Shown here piece by piece: positions 53,620 to 62,538 of a DNA stretch of 64,000 nt. Every line of letters starts with the position of its first letter. The stretch's first letter is position 1. Location: positions 1-64,000 of the forward strand of contig CALCQV010000167.1 in assembly GCA_937894795.1 (NCBI GenBank), written 5' to 3'. The stretch is from an uncultured Bacteroidales bacterium. Its GTDB lineage: Bacteria > Bacteroidota > Bacteroidia > Bacteroidales > Lentimicrobiaceae. The notes under the pieces were generated by a model. It was not told the DNA's origin. It did not search any database and saw only the letters and a list, made by a program, of their open reading frames with translations. Position numbers and translations under genes: made by a program.

Positions 53620-54624
53620 ATGCGCTGCATTTTAAGAAAAGAAACCGACCCTTATTTCAACCTCGCAGCTGAAGAGTATGTATTCAAACACTTCGCTGAT
53701 GATACCTTCATGCTTTGGCGGAATGATCCATCGGTAATTGTTGGTAAGCATCAGAATACATTCGCTGAAATCAATCATCAGTTTGTAAATGAAAAGGGCA
53801 TCAAGGTAGTACGACGAATTTCAGGCGGTGGCACTGTTTACCATGACCACGGCAATCTGAACTTCACCTTCACATCACGGGCAGAGCATAACCAACTGGT
53901 TGACTTCAACAAATACAACCGGGTAATTGTCAGTGTACTCGGCAAATTAGGCATTGATGTATTGACCGGGCCACGCAACAGCTTATATATTGGCGGTAAG
54001 AAGATTTCAGGTAATGCAGAACACGTTTATAAGGACAAAGTACTTCATCATGGCACACTATTATTCAACAGCAATATTGAAAACCTGCAAAATGCCATCA
54101 AACCTGCAAACCTGAGCTATGATGATAAAGCCGTAAAATCAATAAACAGTCAGGTGGTCAATATCACCGATTCACTCAAGACATCACTGACTATTGAAGA
54201 ATTTGCCGAATTTATTATTGCCGAAATGCTGAAGATGGATTCTGAAGCCCACTTGTATGCATTCACCCCAGAGGATATCAGGCAAATCAATCTTTTAAAA
54301 GAAGAGAAATACACTACCTGGGAATGGAACTATGGCTACTCACCCATTTTCAACTTATCCACAACATTCCAAACAGGAAATCAACCGTTTAAAGTAAGCA
54401 TAACAGTCAGGAACGGAACAATAGATTACATTGATAGCAGTAATCATGAGCCTATTGCAGAAGAGTACCATAAACTCATCAACATACTGATGTCCACACG
54501 GTTAAAAGAAACTGACATAGCAAGCAAATTGAAACAACACTATTCAGAAGAACAAATACAAAGTGTCATACAATCGTTGTTTGTCGGCGATAACGCTGAA
54601 CATTTGAATAATAACTATGTTTAA
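53620..54624 (+). CDS. lplA: Lipoate--protein ligase A
   Basis: A 334-residue enzyme that activates lipoate with ATP and attaches it to lipoyl domains such as those of 2-oxoglutarate dehydrogenase or the glycine cleavage H protein. Motifs: AAEEYVF, WRNDPSVIVGKHQNTFAEIN (RRxxGGG-flanking region follows as VVRRISGGGTVYHDHGNLNFTF), KKISGNAEHVYKDKVLHHGTLL. The C-terminal lipoate-ligase domain is present. The ATG at 53620 (MRCILRKETDP) is used because an upstream ATG at 53569 lies in the nrfA terminator. It precedes the DUF1338 gene by 21 bases. Confidence 0.93.
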   Translation: MRCILRKETDPYFNLAAEEYVFKHFADDTFMLWRNDPSVIVGKHQNTFAEINHQFVNEKGIKVVRRISGGGTVYHDHGNLNFTFTSRAEHNQLVDFNKYNRVIVSVLGKLGIDVLTGPRNSLYIGGKKISGNAEHVYKDKVLHHGTLLFNSNIENLQNAIKPANLSYDDKAVKSINSQVVNITDSLKTSLTIEEFAEFIIAEMLKMDSEAHLYAFTPEDIRQINLLKEEKYTTWEWNYGYSPIFNLSTTFQTGNQPFKVSITVRNGTIDYIDSSNHEPIAEEYHKLINILMSTRLKETDIASKLKQHYSEEQIQSVIQSLFVGDNAEHLNNNYV

Positions 54625-54645
54625 AAGCAAACAAAACGACAAAAC

Positions 54646-55458
54646 ATGAAGCAGGCACAAGCGGTATTTGATAAACTATGGTCAGATTATATCACACAAA
54701 ATCCTTCAGCCAAACAGGTATATGATCTCTTCATTGGCAGTGGCGAAGAAGTATTGAATGACCATATAGCATTCAGAACATTCAATGATTCCAGGGTTAA
54801 TATTGATGTAATGGCCCAGGAATTCATCAATGCAGGATATATTTACAAAGGTTCGTACAACTTTGAAGAAAAGAAACTGAATGCACGGCACTATGAGCAC
54901 AAGGAGTTCAGGGATGCACCACGGGTATTCATAAGTGAATTAAGAACCGAAGAATTCTCACCATTCCTTCAGGAGACGGTAAAGAACATTCTCAACAACA
55001 TACCCGCAGAGCATGTTGGCAAAGGAGATCTAATATTTAAGGGAAACCTATGGGGAACACCATCGTACGAAGTTTATAATAAGCTGAGGGATGAGTCGGA
55101 ATATGCCGCATGGGTTTATGTATACGGTTTCAGAGCCAATCACTTCACAGTGAGCATTAACGGCCTGAAGAAACTAACCGAGGTGGAGCAGGTTAACCGG
55201 TTTGTTGAAGAGCACGGATTCCGCATCAATGATTCGGGTGGCAGGGTAAAAGGTACACCTCAGGAGTTACTGGAACAATCAAGTACCATGGCAGGCAAGT
55301 TACCTGTTAAGTTTCAGGAAGGCATTTATGAAATTCCCTCTTGTTATTACGAATTCGCCAAGAGATACCCTGATACGGATGGTAACTTATATTCAGGATT
55401 TATTGCCAAATCCGCTGATAAGATATTTGAGAGTACCAACTACTACAAAGGAAATTAA
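54646..55458 (+). CDS. DUF1338 family, 2-oxoadipate dioxygenase/decarboxylase-like (HglS-like)
   Basis: A 270-residue protein with the DUF1338 metal-site pattern: NDHIAFRTF near residue 40 and ARHYEHKEF near 80, and the Glu-bearing NHFTVSINGLKKL and GGRVKGTPQELLEQSS segments. Known members (HglS in Pseudomonas putida) convert 2-oxoadipate to D-2-hydroxyglutarate in lysine breakdown; family members of this short type in Bacteroidota have not been tested as far as I know. It follows lplA by 21 bases and is 173 bases before a YdiJ-like gene, which fits the same route. Confidence 0.8.
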   Translation: MKQAQAVFDKLWSDYITQNPSAKQVYDLFIGSGEEVLNDHIAFRTFNDSRVNIDVMAQEFINAGYIYKGSYNFEEKKLNARHYEHKEFRDAPRVFISELRTEEFSPFLQETVKNILNNIPAEHVGKGDLIFKGNLWGTPSYEVYNKLRDESEYAAWVYVYGFRANHFTVSINGLKKLTEVEQVNRFVEEHGFRINDSGGRVKGTPQELLEQSSTMAGKLPVKFQEGIYEIPSCYYEFAKRYPDTDGNLYSGFIAKSADKIFESTNYYKGN

Positions 55459-55483
55459 CATTTGCCACAAAGTATTTAAATTG

Positions 55484-55519
55484 ACCGCATTCCCGCGAAT
55501 AGGGCAATGCGGTTTTTTT
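55484..55519 (+). terminator. Terminator downstream of the DUF1338 gene
   Basis: Stem ACCGCATT-CCC (55484-55494) with GGG-C-AATGCGGT (55502-55513, one bulge), followed by seven T. It probably separates the lplA-DUF1338 transcript from the YdiJ-like gene. Confidence 0.85.
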
Positions 55520-55631
55520 CTGATGCAGATAAAATGATAACTTTGACGCTACTTTGAGACTACAATTAAGCTGAATTGGATTTGCTTTAGCGCTTATTTG
55601 AAATTACAGTTAATAATCACAACAGGCTATA

Positions 55632-58550
55632 ATGATACCGATCAATAAATGGAATGAGTTACGTGAAAAACTTAAAGGTGAGCTCTTTACCGGCGAAACC
55701 ATGCGCATACTCTATTCCACTGATGCCTCAGCCTATCGTGAAATTCCACTGGCAGTAGTTGTACCAAAAGATGAAAGCGACATAGTTCAGCTTATCAGGT
55801 TTGCCCATAAAATGAAAGTCACCCTCATACCGCGTACCGCGGGTACTTCATTGGCCGGACAGGTTGTTGGCAACGGAATAGTGGTTGACGTATCCAGGTA
55901 TATGAACCGGATACTCCAGGTAAACGCTGAGGAGAGATGGGTGAGGGTGCAGCCGGGGGTGGTGCTAGATGAACTGAATAAAGCATTGGCTCCAACAGGA
56001 TTATTCTTCGGACCTGAAACATCCACTTCCAACAGGTGTATGATTGGCGGCATGGTAGGCAACAATGCATGTGGTGCCCACTCATTGGTATACGGCAGCA
56101 CACGTGACCATACACTGGAAATTACAGCCCTGTTAAGTGATGCCACTAAAGTTACTTTCAGGTCGCTTACTAGTGATGAGTTTAAGGTTAAATGCTATCA
56201 GGATGATCTTGAAGGCCGGATATACAATAAAATAAGTGATATACTCCGTGATGCGAATAACCGCGAAGAAATCAGGAACAACTACCCTGATCCCCGGCTT
56301 GAAAGAAGAAACACCGGTTATGCACTTGATTTGCTATTGGATACTCAGCCTTTTCAGGAAAAGGGAACCCCCTTCAACCTGTGCAAACTGTTGGCAGGCT
56401 CAGAAGGAACACTGGCATTCTCCACAGAAATCAAGTTAAACCTTGTACCCATCCCTCCCAAAGAAAAAGCGCTTGTCTGTATTCATTGCAATTCATTGGA
56501 AGAAGCATTCAAAGCCAACCTCATAGCCTTGAAGCACAACCCGGTAGCGGTTGAACTTATTGATCACTTCATCATTGAGCGCACCGTTGACAACATAGAG
56601 CAACGTAAAAACAGGTTTTTCATCAAGGGAGAGCCTGCAGCAATACTGGTGGTTGAATTTGCCCTTCACACCATAGAAGCCATTGATGAAGCAGCCAGGC
56701 TGTTGGTGCAGGATATGCAGACAGCAGGATATGGATACCACTACCCGGTAGTAAAAGGTAATGATATCAGCAGGGTCTGGGCACTTAGAAAAGCAGGACT
56801 TGGCTTGCTGTCAAATATCAAAGGTGACAAAAAGCCGGTTGCTGTAATTGAAGATACAGCAGTATTGCCTGAACTGCTGCCCGCCTATATGGAAGAATTC
56901 GCAGCCATGCTTCAACAGTATGACCTCAACTGCGTTTACTATGCACATATTGCCACCGGTGAACTCCACCTGAGGCCGGTACTTGATTTGAAAGACCCGC
57001 ATGATGTTGAACTCTTTCATACCGTAGCATTGGAAACCGCAAAAATTGTAAAGAAATACAGGGGTTCCTTAAGCGGTGAACATGGCGATGGCCGCCTGCG
57101 CGGTGAATTTATACCCCTGATGCTGGGAAATCATGTTTACGGATTGCTAAAAGAGATAAAGCACAGCTTTGACCCAAACGGAATATTCAACAACCGGAAG
57201 ATCACTGATACTCCGGTTATGAACACAGGCCTTCGATACGAGTCAGGACAGAAGACAAGGGAAATAGAGACCGTATTTGATTTTTCTGACAGTATGGGTA
57301 TCGTAAGAGCCGCTGAACAATGCAATGGCTCAGGAGATTGTCGTAAATCAGAGCAGTTTGCCGGTACCATGTGCCCCAGCTACCAAGCTACACGTGATGA
57401 AAAGGACACTACCAGGGCAAGGGCAAACATACTCAGGGAAATGCTTACCCGCAGCAATAAGGATAATCCCTTTGATCACAAGGAGATATTAGAGGTCATG
57501 GACTTATGTATCTCATGCAAGGGATGTAAGTCAGAATGTCCATCGAATGTTGATATTGCAAAATATAAAGCCGAGTTTCTGCAGCACTATTACGATGCAA
57601 ACGGCACACCACTACGTTCACTCCTGATAGCCAATATCACGGCCTTCAACAAACTCGGCAGCCTTCTCCCCTCACTTTATAATGGATTGCTCAGCAATAA
57701 GCTATTTTCAGGCTTGCTAAAGAAATTCATTGGATTTGCACCCGGGCGGGAACTTCCTCTTCTGCAGAAGCAAACACTAACAGGCTGGTTTAGGAAATAC
57801 GGTAAAGAGCAGCCTGATGGAAGGACAGTTTACCTTTTTGCCGATGAGTTCACCAATTACAATGATGTGAATATTGGCATCAAAGCAATTATGGTACTCA
57901 ATAAACTCGGTTACAAGGTAGAGATACCAAAGCATAAAGAGAGTGGACGCACCTTCCTCAGCAAGGGGTTGTTGCGAAAAGCCCAAAAACTGGCCGTCGG
58001 GAATGTGCAGTTGCTTTCAGATGTAGTGACTGCCGAATCCCCTCTGATTGGAATAGAGCCATCAGCCATACTCACCTTCAGGGATGAGTATATTGATCTC
58101 ACCAAGGGGGAATTAAAGGAGAAAGCAAGACTGCTGGCCGCCAATACATTCCTCTTTGATGACTTCATCATGCGTGAAGTCAATGCCGGAAGAATAGATA
58201 GCTCCGGCTTCACCGGAAGCACCCGGCAGATAAAACTGCACGGCCATTGTCATCAGAAAGCACTGGCATCCACTGCATCAACAAAACAGATGCTCAGTCT
58301 GCCGGCCGGTTACCGGGTTGAAGAGATCAGGTCAGGATGCTGTGGCATGGCCGGTTCCTTTGGCTTCGAAAAGGAGCATTACGAGGTATCTATGAAGATT
58401 GGGGAACTGGTATTATTCCCTGAAGTAAGAAGATCGGAACAGGAGGTCACCATTGCCGCTCCGGGTACCAGTTGTCGGCAACAGATTAAGGACGGCACAG
58501 GCAAATTGGCATTGCATCCTATTGAAATACTCTGGGAATCATTGCTCTAA
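55632..58550 (+). CDS. FAD-binding and (Fe-S)-binding dehydrogenase, YdiJ-like (D-2-hydroxyglutarate or D-lactate)
   Basis: A 972-residue fused protein: a VAO-type FAD domain (TLIPRTAGTSLAGQVVGNGIV, PGVVLDELNKALAPTGLFFGPE, GSEGTLAFSTEIKLNLVP), an FAD-oxidase C-terminal domain (AHIATGELHLRPVLD and SLSGEHGDGRLRGEFIP), then a ferredoxin-like domain with Cys in CNGSGDCR and MCPSYQATRDE, CISCKGCKSECPSNVDIAKYK, and a CCG-type tail (HGHCHQKAL and SGCCGMAGSFGFEKEH). This architecture belongs to E. coli YdiJ, a D-2-hydroxyglutarate dehydrogenase, and to related D-lactate dehydrogenases; which substrate it uses is not fixed by sequence. Its neighbour DUF1338 makes D-2-hydroxyglutarate likely. Confidence 0.88.
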   Translation: MIPINKWNELREKLKGELFTGETMRILYSTDASAYREIPLAVVVPKDESDIVQLIRFAHKMKVTLIPRTAGTSLAGQVVGNGIVVDVSRYMNRILQVNAEERWVRVQPGVVLDELNKALAPTGLFFGPETSTSNRCMIGGMVGNNACGAHSLVYGSTRDHTLEITALLSDATKVTFRSLTSDEFKVKCYQDDLEGRIYNKISDILRDANNREEIRNNYPDPRLERRNTGYALDLLLDTQPFQEKGTPFNLCKLLAGSEGTLAFSTEIKLNLVPIPPKEKALVCIHCNSLEEAFKANLIALKHNPVAVELIDHFIIERTVDNIEQRKNRFFIKGEPAAILVVEFALHTIEAIDEAARLLVQDMQTAGYGYHYPVVKGNDISRVWALRKAGLGLLSNIKGDKKPVAVIEDTAVLPELLPAYMEEFAAMLQQYDLNCVYYAHIATGELHLRPVLDLKDPHDVELFHTVALETAKIVKKYRGSLSGEHGDGRLRGEFIPLMLGNHVYGLLKEIKHSFDPNGIFNNRKITDTPVMNTGLRYESGQKTREIETVFDFSDSMGIVRAAEQCNGSGDCRKSEQFAGTMCPSYQATRDEKDTTRARANILREMLTRSNKDNPFDHKEILEVMDLCISCKGCKSECPSNVDIAKYKAEFLQHYYDANGTPLRSLLIANITAFNKLGSLLPSLYNGLLSNKLFSGLLKKFIGFAPGRELPLLQKQTLTGWFRKYGKEQPDGRTVYLFADEFTNYNDVNIGIKAIMVLNKLGYKVEIPKHKESGRTFLSKGLLRKAQKLAVGNVQLLSDVVTAESPLIGIEPSAILTFRDEYIDLTKGELKEKARLLAANTFLFDDFIMREVNAGRIDSSGFTGSTRQIKLHGHCHQKALASTASTKQMLSLPAGYRVEEIRSGCCGMAGSFGFEKEHYEVSMKIGELVLFPEVRRSEQEVTIAAPGTSCRQQIKDGTGKLALHPIEILWESLL

Positions 58551-58569
58551 CACGACCTCAGATTCCTCA

Positions 58570-58598
58570 TTGGGAAACCCCTAATGTTTGTATTTTTG
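58570..58598 (+). promoter_or_regulatory. Promoter (TTG-18 bp-TATTTTTG) for tcdA
   Basis: TTG at 58570-58572 and TATTTTTG at 58591-58598, 18 bases apart, 19 bases before the ATG at 58618. The box overlaps an in-frame TTG at 58588 that would extend the gene, which rules that start out. Confidence 0.65.
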
Positions 58599-58617
58599 CA
58601 CAAAATCAACCACGTTA

Positions 58618-59340
58618 ATGGAAATACCCCAATGGCAGGAACGCACATTACTGCTGACAGGAAAAGAAAAACTTGAGAAACTGGCAAAGGCGCATGTGCT
58701 TGTTTGCGGTTTGGGAGGTGTAGGCTCATTTACTGCCGAACAATTAGTGAGAGCCGGTATAGGGAGCCTTACAATTGTTGATGGCGACACCCTGCATGAC
58801 ACGAATAGAAACCGCCAATTACCGTCACTTATAAGTACTCTGGGAGCCTATAAGGCTGATGTTGTGGGGCAAAGATTACTCGATATAAATCCAGATCTTA
58901 AGTTGACCGTTATTAAGGAATACCTGAAAGACCAGACAATCATTGATACCCTTGATCACCCCTATGATTATGTTATTGATGCCATTGATACACTCTCACC
59001 AAAAGTTTATTTAATTTACCATGCATTAAGATTTGGATTGCCTTTGGTGAGCTCCATGGGCTCCGGTGGGAAATATGACCCCTCACTTATCAGGGTAAGC
59101 GATATTGATGATACCTATAATTGTAAATTAGCCTATTATATTCGCAAACGACTGCATAAGCTGGGTGTATGGATAGGATTTAAGGCCGTTTATTCAACCG
59201 AGGTGGTCTCACGTAGTGCTGTTGCCCTGATGGAAGGTGAAATGAATAAAAAATCAACTGTAGGTACAATTTCATATATGCCAGCCATGTTTGGCTGTTA
59301 CTGCGCTTCAGTTGCAATTAGGGAGATTATGGAATTGTAG
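58618..59340 (+). CDS. tcdA: tRNA threonylcarbamoyladenosine dehydratase (ThiF family)
   Basis: A 240-residue E1-like enzyme that uses ATP to cyclise t6A37 in tRNA to ct6A. The nucleotide site is VLVCGLGGVGSFTAEQLVRAGIG, followed by IVDGDTLHDTNRNRQL (the Asp/Arg activation block) and DAIDTLSPK, then a Cys-bearing DDTYNCKLAYYIRKRL segment. Normal length for TcdA. The ATG at 58618 is set by the promoter overlap of the longer frame. It is read on its own. Confidence 0.92.
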   Translation: MEIPQWQERTLLLTGKEKLEKLAKAHVLVCGLGGVGSFTAEQLVRAGIGSLTIVDGDTLHDTNRNRQLPSLISTLGAYKADVVGQRLLDINPDLKLTVIKEYLKDQTIIDTLDHPYDYVIDAIDTLSPKVYLIYHALRFGLPLVSSMGSGGKYDPSLIRVSDIDDTYNCKLAYYIRKRLHKLGVWIGFKAVYSTEVVSRSAVALMEGEMNKKSTVGTISYMPAMFGCYCASVAIREIMEL

Positions 59341-59482
59341 GTGCATGTTGCCAATGAATGAAGCTGAATAACAATTATTGTTTTTGATATAAAATTTTTA
59401 ATATTTGTATGAGCCGTATCGAATATTTTATAATTTTACTGAAAACACACCAATTGACTAACCGGTTATCAATAACTGACAG

Positions 59483-61240
59483 ATGATAAGCACATCTTTT
59501 GTAAAACCAACGTCAGTCGAAGAAAGCAACTTCCTTCAAACAGAGACCATACAGAATATTCAGAGGGTATTTGGCAATACTGTTAAAGCTTCCGTACTTA
59601 TTACATCCTCTGAAGGGACTCCCCTTACCAAACCTGATCTGTTGCCACCTTTTCAATCCAATGGAAGCACAACAGGTAAGTTGTGGAATTGCTGTGAATC
59701 AACCATATCAAAGCTTTATCAAACACCCTCTGAAGTAAACACGCCAACTTTCATCACCTGCGAATGTGGTCATGAAATATCTCTTATCAGGATGAAACTG
59801 GTTAACCAACAATTGTTTAACCTCATACTGATTCAGCTGACCGATAAGCATAACAACAAGCAAAAATTCATCGCCAAAGCGATTGAAAATAATTATAACA
59901 CCCAACAGGCAGAGGAAGCGTATAAGCTGACAGAGGTTATTGATTACGACAAGTTTACATACTCCTGTTCAATGCTTTTCCATCAAACGGAGTTATTCAA
60001 CACCCTGCTGCAAAACAGCGTGCAGGTTACACGGCTTAAAAACGAAGAAGAAAGAAGTATTCATGAGGAAGCCCTGATAAAGGCTAAAAATGAAGCAGAG
60101 GAATCAAGCAGACTGAAGTCTTCACTGCTTGCCAATATGAGCCACGAGTTAAGGACACCCATGACCGGTATACTCGGCTTTTCAGAAATACTGCATGATG
60201 AACTGGACGACAACAGGCTTAAAAGTATGGCCTCAACCATATACAAGTCGGCCAATCGCCTCATGACAACATTGAATTCCATTATGGACCTGTCGGCCAT
60301 AGAATCCAACAGGACAAACCTGACGTTGAAGCCGGTAAATATCAAGATTATATTTATGAATCTCTTGCGCAATGCCTACACCATTGCGAGCGACAAGGGC
60401 TTATATATAAGAACAGCACTCCCGCCCAGCATCAATGTAATAGCTGATGACAAATTGTTGGGGCAGTTGCTGCACCATCTTATTGACAATGCCATCAAAT
60501 TCACTATTGACGGGGGAATATCCATCAGTGCCTATGCCGGATTGCGTGATACATCAGATGTAGTTATAAAAATAAGCGACACAGGTATTGGAATTGCACC
60601 ACAGCACCATAAGCTCATCTTTGAAGAGTTCAGGCAGGTAAGTGAAGGATTATCACGCACCTTTGAAGGTAGCGGTCTGGGTCTTTCACTGGTAATGAAA
60701 ATATCGAAGTTGTTGAATGCCAGGGTGTGGGTGGAAAGTGTACCCGAAAAAGGCTCAGACTTTTATGTAGCTTTACCATCGGCTGCCGTTGTCAATGAAG
60801 ACATCACCACCCCTGTTGAAAAAGAAGAGCCCATCAGCACTATCAGGTTGGGCAGAGGCAATGTGCCGGAGGTACTGATAGTAGAAGACAATGAAATTAA
60901 CAGAAGGTTGGCGGCATTGTATCTGCGTGAGATTTGCAATATCGATATGGCTGAAAATGGCTACATAGCCATGAACAAGATTAAATCAAAGAAGTATGAT
61001 GCCGTGCTTATGGATATCAACCTTGGTGCCGGCCCCAATGGAATACATATTGCACAGGATATCAGAGCCATAGACCATTACAAGGACATCCCGATTATAG
61101 CAGTTACCGGTTATACCATGCAGGGCGACAGGGAGAAGCTTCTTGCCAATGGCTGTTCACACTATGTGGCAAAGCCTTACGACAAGAAGACGCTGATAAA
61201 ACTATTCTCAGGTATATTATACAATCAGAAGGCCGGTTAG
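59483..61240 (+). CDS. Hybrid histidine kinase with N-terminal Cys-rich sensory domain and REC
   Basis: A 585-residue cytoplasmic hybrid kinase without membrane segments. The N-terminal 150 residues look like a PocR-type ligand domain (SVLITSSEGTPLTKPDLLPPF) with cysteines C70, C71, C93 and C95. A coiled linker leads to HisKA with H221 in MSHELRTPMTG. HATPase_c follows (N box LIDNAIKF, G1 SDTGIGI, G2 GSGLGLS), then a receiver with D511 in VLMDINLG and KPYDK at the end. The Cys cluster may sense redox state or bind a metal or an Fe-S cluster; this is inference. It converges with rnz and overlaps it by four bases at the stops. Confidence 0.9.
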   Translation: MISTSFVKPTSVEESNFLQTETIQNIQRVFGNTVKASVLITSSEGTPLTKPDLLPPFQSNGSTTGKLWNCCESTISKLYQTPSEVNTPTFITCECGHEISLIRMKLVNQQLFNLILIQLTDKHNNKQKFIAKAIENNYNTQQAEEAYKLTEVIDYDKFTYSCSMLFHQTELFNTLLQNSVQVTRLKNEEERSIHEEALIKAKNEAEESSRLKSSLLANMSHELRTPMTGILGFSEILHDELDDNRLKSMASTIYKSANRLMTTLNSIMDLSAIESNRTNLTLKPVNIKIIFMNLLRNAYTIASDKGLYIRTALPPSINVIADDKLLGQLLHHLIDNAIKFTIDGGISISAYAGLRDTSDVVIKISDTGIGIAPQHHKLIFEEFRQVSEGLSRTFEGSGLGLSLVMKISKLLNARVWVESVPEKGSDFYVALPSAAVVNEDITTPVEKEEPISTIRLGRGNVPEVLIVEDNEINRRLAALYLREICNIDMAENGYIAMNKIKSKKYDAVLMDINLGAGPNGIHIAQDIRAIDHYKDIPIIAVTGYTMQGDREKLLANGCSHYVAKPYDKKTLIKLFSGILYNQKAG

Positions 61241-62151
61241 AGATAAAAGGTCACCCCCTCTTCAGCAATAATTGTTTCACTGAAAGTGTTTCTTGCTTCC
61301 TCAAGCAAGGGTATCAGATCATCATAACGGGCAGAAAAATGCCCCAGCATCAGTTTCTTCACCTGAGCTTTCAACGCAATAGTGGCAGCTTGTATATTGG
61401 TGGAATGCATTTTCTCCATGGCTGCCTCATGCATATCACCACCGAAAGTCGATTCATGATATAATAGATCACACCCTCTAATGCTCTCAATGATATCTTC
61501 ATCATAGATGGTATCAGAGCAAAAAGCATACGATCGGGAAGGCTCTGAAGGGCTTGTTAACAGGTGATTCGGAACCCGTTCACCATCATCATTGATAAAG
61601 TCTGATCCACGTCGTAAAGAATTATAATATACTATTGGAACGCCATACCTGTCAGCAGCATTTTTATTGATATGCTTAGGCATCTCCTTTTCTTTGAAAA
61701 AGAAACCGGTAGTTGGTATTCTGTGCTTCAGGGGAAATGAACTTACTGTCAATTTCCCGTCATCATATATCACCTCTTCAGTCAGTGTATTTGTTTCCTT
61801 GAAATTCAATGGATAATACAGGGTAGTGGCAGATGCTTCTAGCTGCAGTTGAATAATCTCTTTCAATAAAGGGGGGCCGTAAATGGTAAGCTCATCTGTC
61901 CTTCTCAACAGATGCATGGTTGAAATCAACCCAATAAGGCCATAAAAATGATCGCCATGCAGATGGCTTATAAATATATGCTTTATTTTTCTGGTGCGCA
62001 CTTTAAGTTCACGTAAGCGGAATTGGGTCCCTTCGCCACAATCAATAAGGAACAACCGATCACAATGGTTTACGAGGTGTGATGTGAGATTTCGTTCAGG
62101 AGTTGCAATGGCAGCGCTACTCCCCAGTATCGTAACAGAAAATTCTTTCAT
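61237..62151 (-). CDS. rnz: Ribonuclease Z
   Basis: A 304-residue metallo-beta-lactamase-fold endonuclease that trims the 3' ends of tRNA precursors. The zinc motif is HISHLHGDHFYGL (HxHxDH); LIDCGEGTQFRL is upstream. Further ligands are in YAFCSDTIYDEDI and LLYHESTFGG, and the C-terminal LMLGHFSARY gives the last His. Normal length. This fits the fact that none of the three tRNAs here encodes CCA. Convergent with the hybrid kinase. Confidence 0.95.
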   Translation of the reverse strand: MKEFSVTILGSSAAIATPERNLTSHLVNHCDRLFLIDCGEGTQFRLRELKVRTRKIKHIFISHLHGDHFYGLIGLISTMHLLRRTDELTIYGPPLLKEIIQLQLEASATTLYYPLNFKETNTLTEEVIYDDGKLTVSSFPLKHRIPTTGFFFKEKEMPKHINKNAADRYGVPIVYYNSLRRGSDFINDDGERVPNHLLTSPSEPSRSYAFCSDTIYDEDIIESIRGCDLLYHESTFGGDMHEAAMEKMHSTNIQAATIALKAQVKKLMLGHFSARYDDLIPLLEEARNTFSETIIAEEGVTFYL

Positions 62152-62480
62152 GATATGCTATAGTAGTTAATGATATCCTGGAATCCTTAGGATGTAAAGT
62201 TACAAACTGTATCATTAAGATATTGCGTTAATGAAAGGCTTATTGCCATCTTTCTATAAATGGAAGTGTAAGGCTTAAAATTAGTCCGGTACTTTAGGGA
62301 ACACAGGTATCATTGGATTCATCTGTTTAAAGCTTCAGGCTCTAAAGAATTTACTTACAACAAATATCACAGGTGTCAGAGTCGTTTCCTGCTTTATGGG
62401 GAAGACTCTAAAGTATTTACGTACAATAAAAGCACATAATATGGGAGAGATCACTTGAGTGTAGAAGGCTGAATATCAAT
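62152..62480. other. Intergenic region with a short direct repeat
   Basis: About 330 bases without a coding frame, between the divergent rnz start and the rpsA terminator. CTCTAAAG(A/T)ATTTAC(T/G)TACAA and following bases occur twice (62340-62369 and 62406-62435), 66 bases apart; no function is evident. Confidence 0.5.
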
Positions 62481-62520
62481 AAAAAAAAGAGGCTGTATTC
62501 ATGTTATGATACAGCCTCTT
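62481..62520 (-). terminator. Terminator of rpsA (AGAGGCTGT family)
   Basis: A 12-bp perfect stem (AAGAGGCTGTAT at 62487-62498, complement at 62509-62520) with a 10-base loop; on the - strand it ends in an eight-T run. It lies 19 bases after the rpsA stop. Confidence 0.92.
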
Positions 62521-62538
62521 CTGAATTATGTAGTCTGA

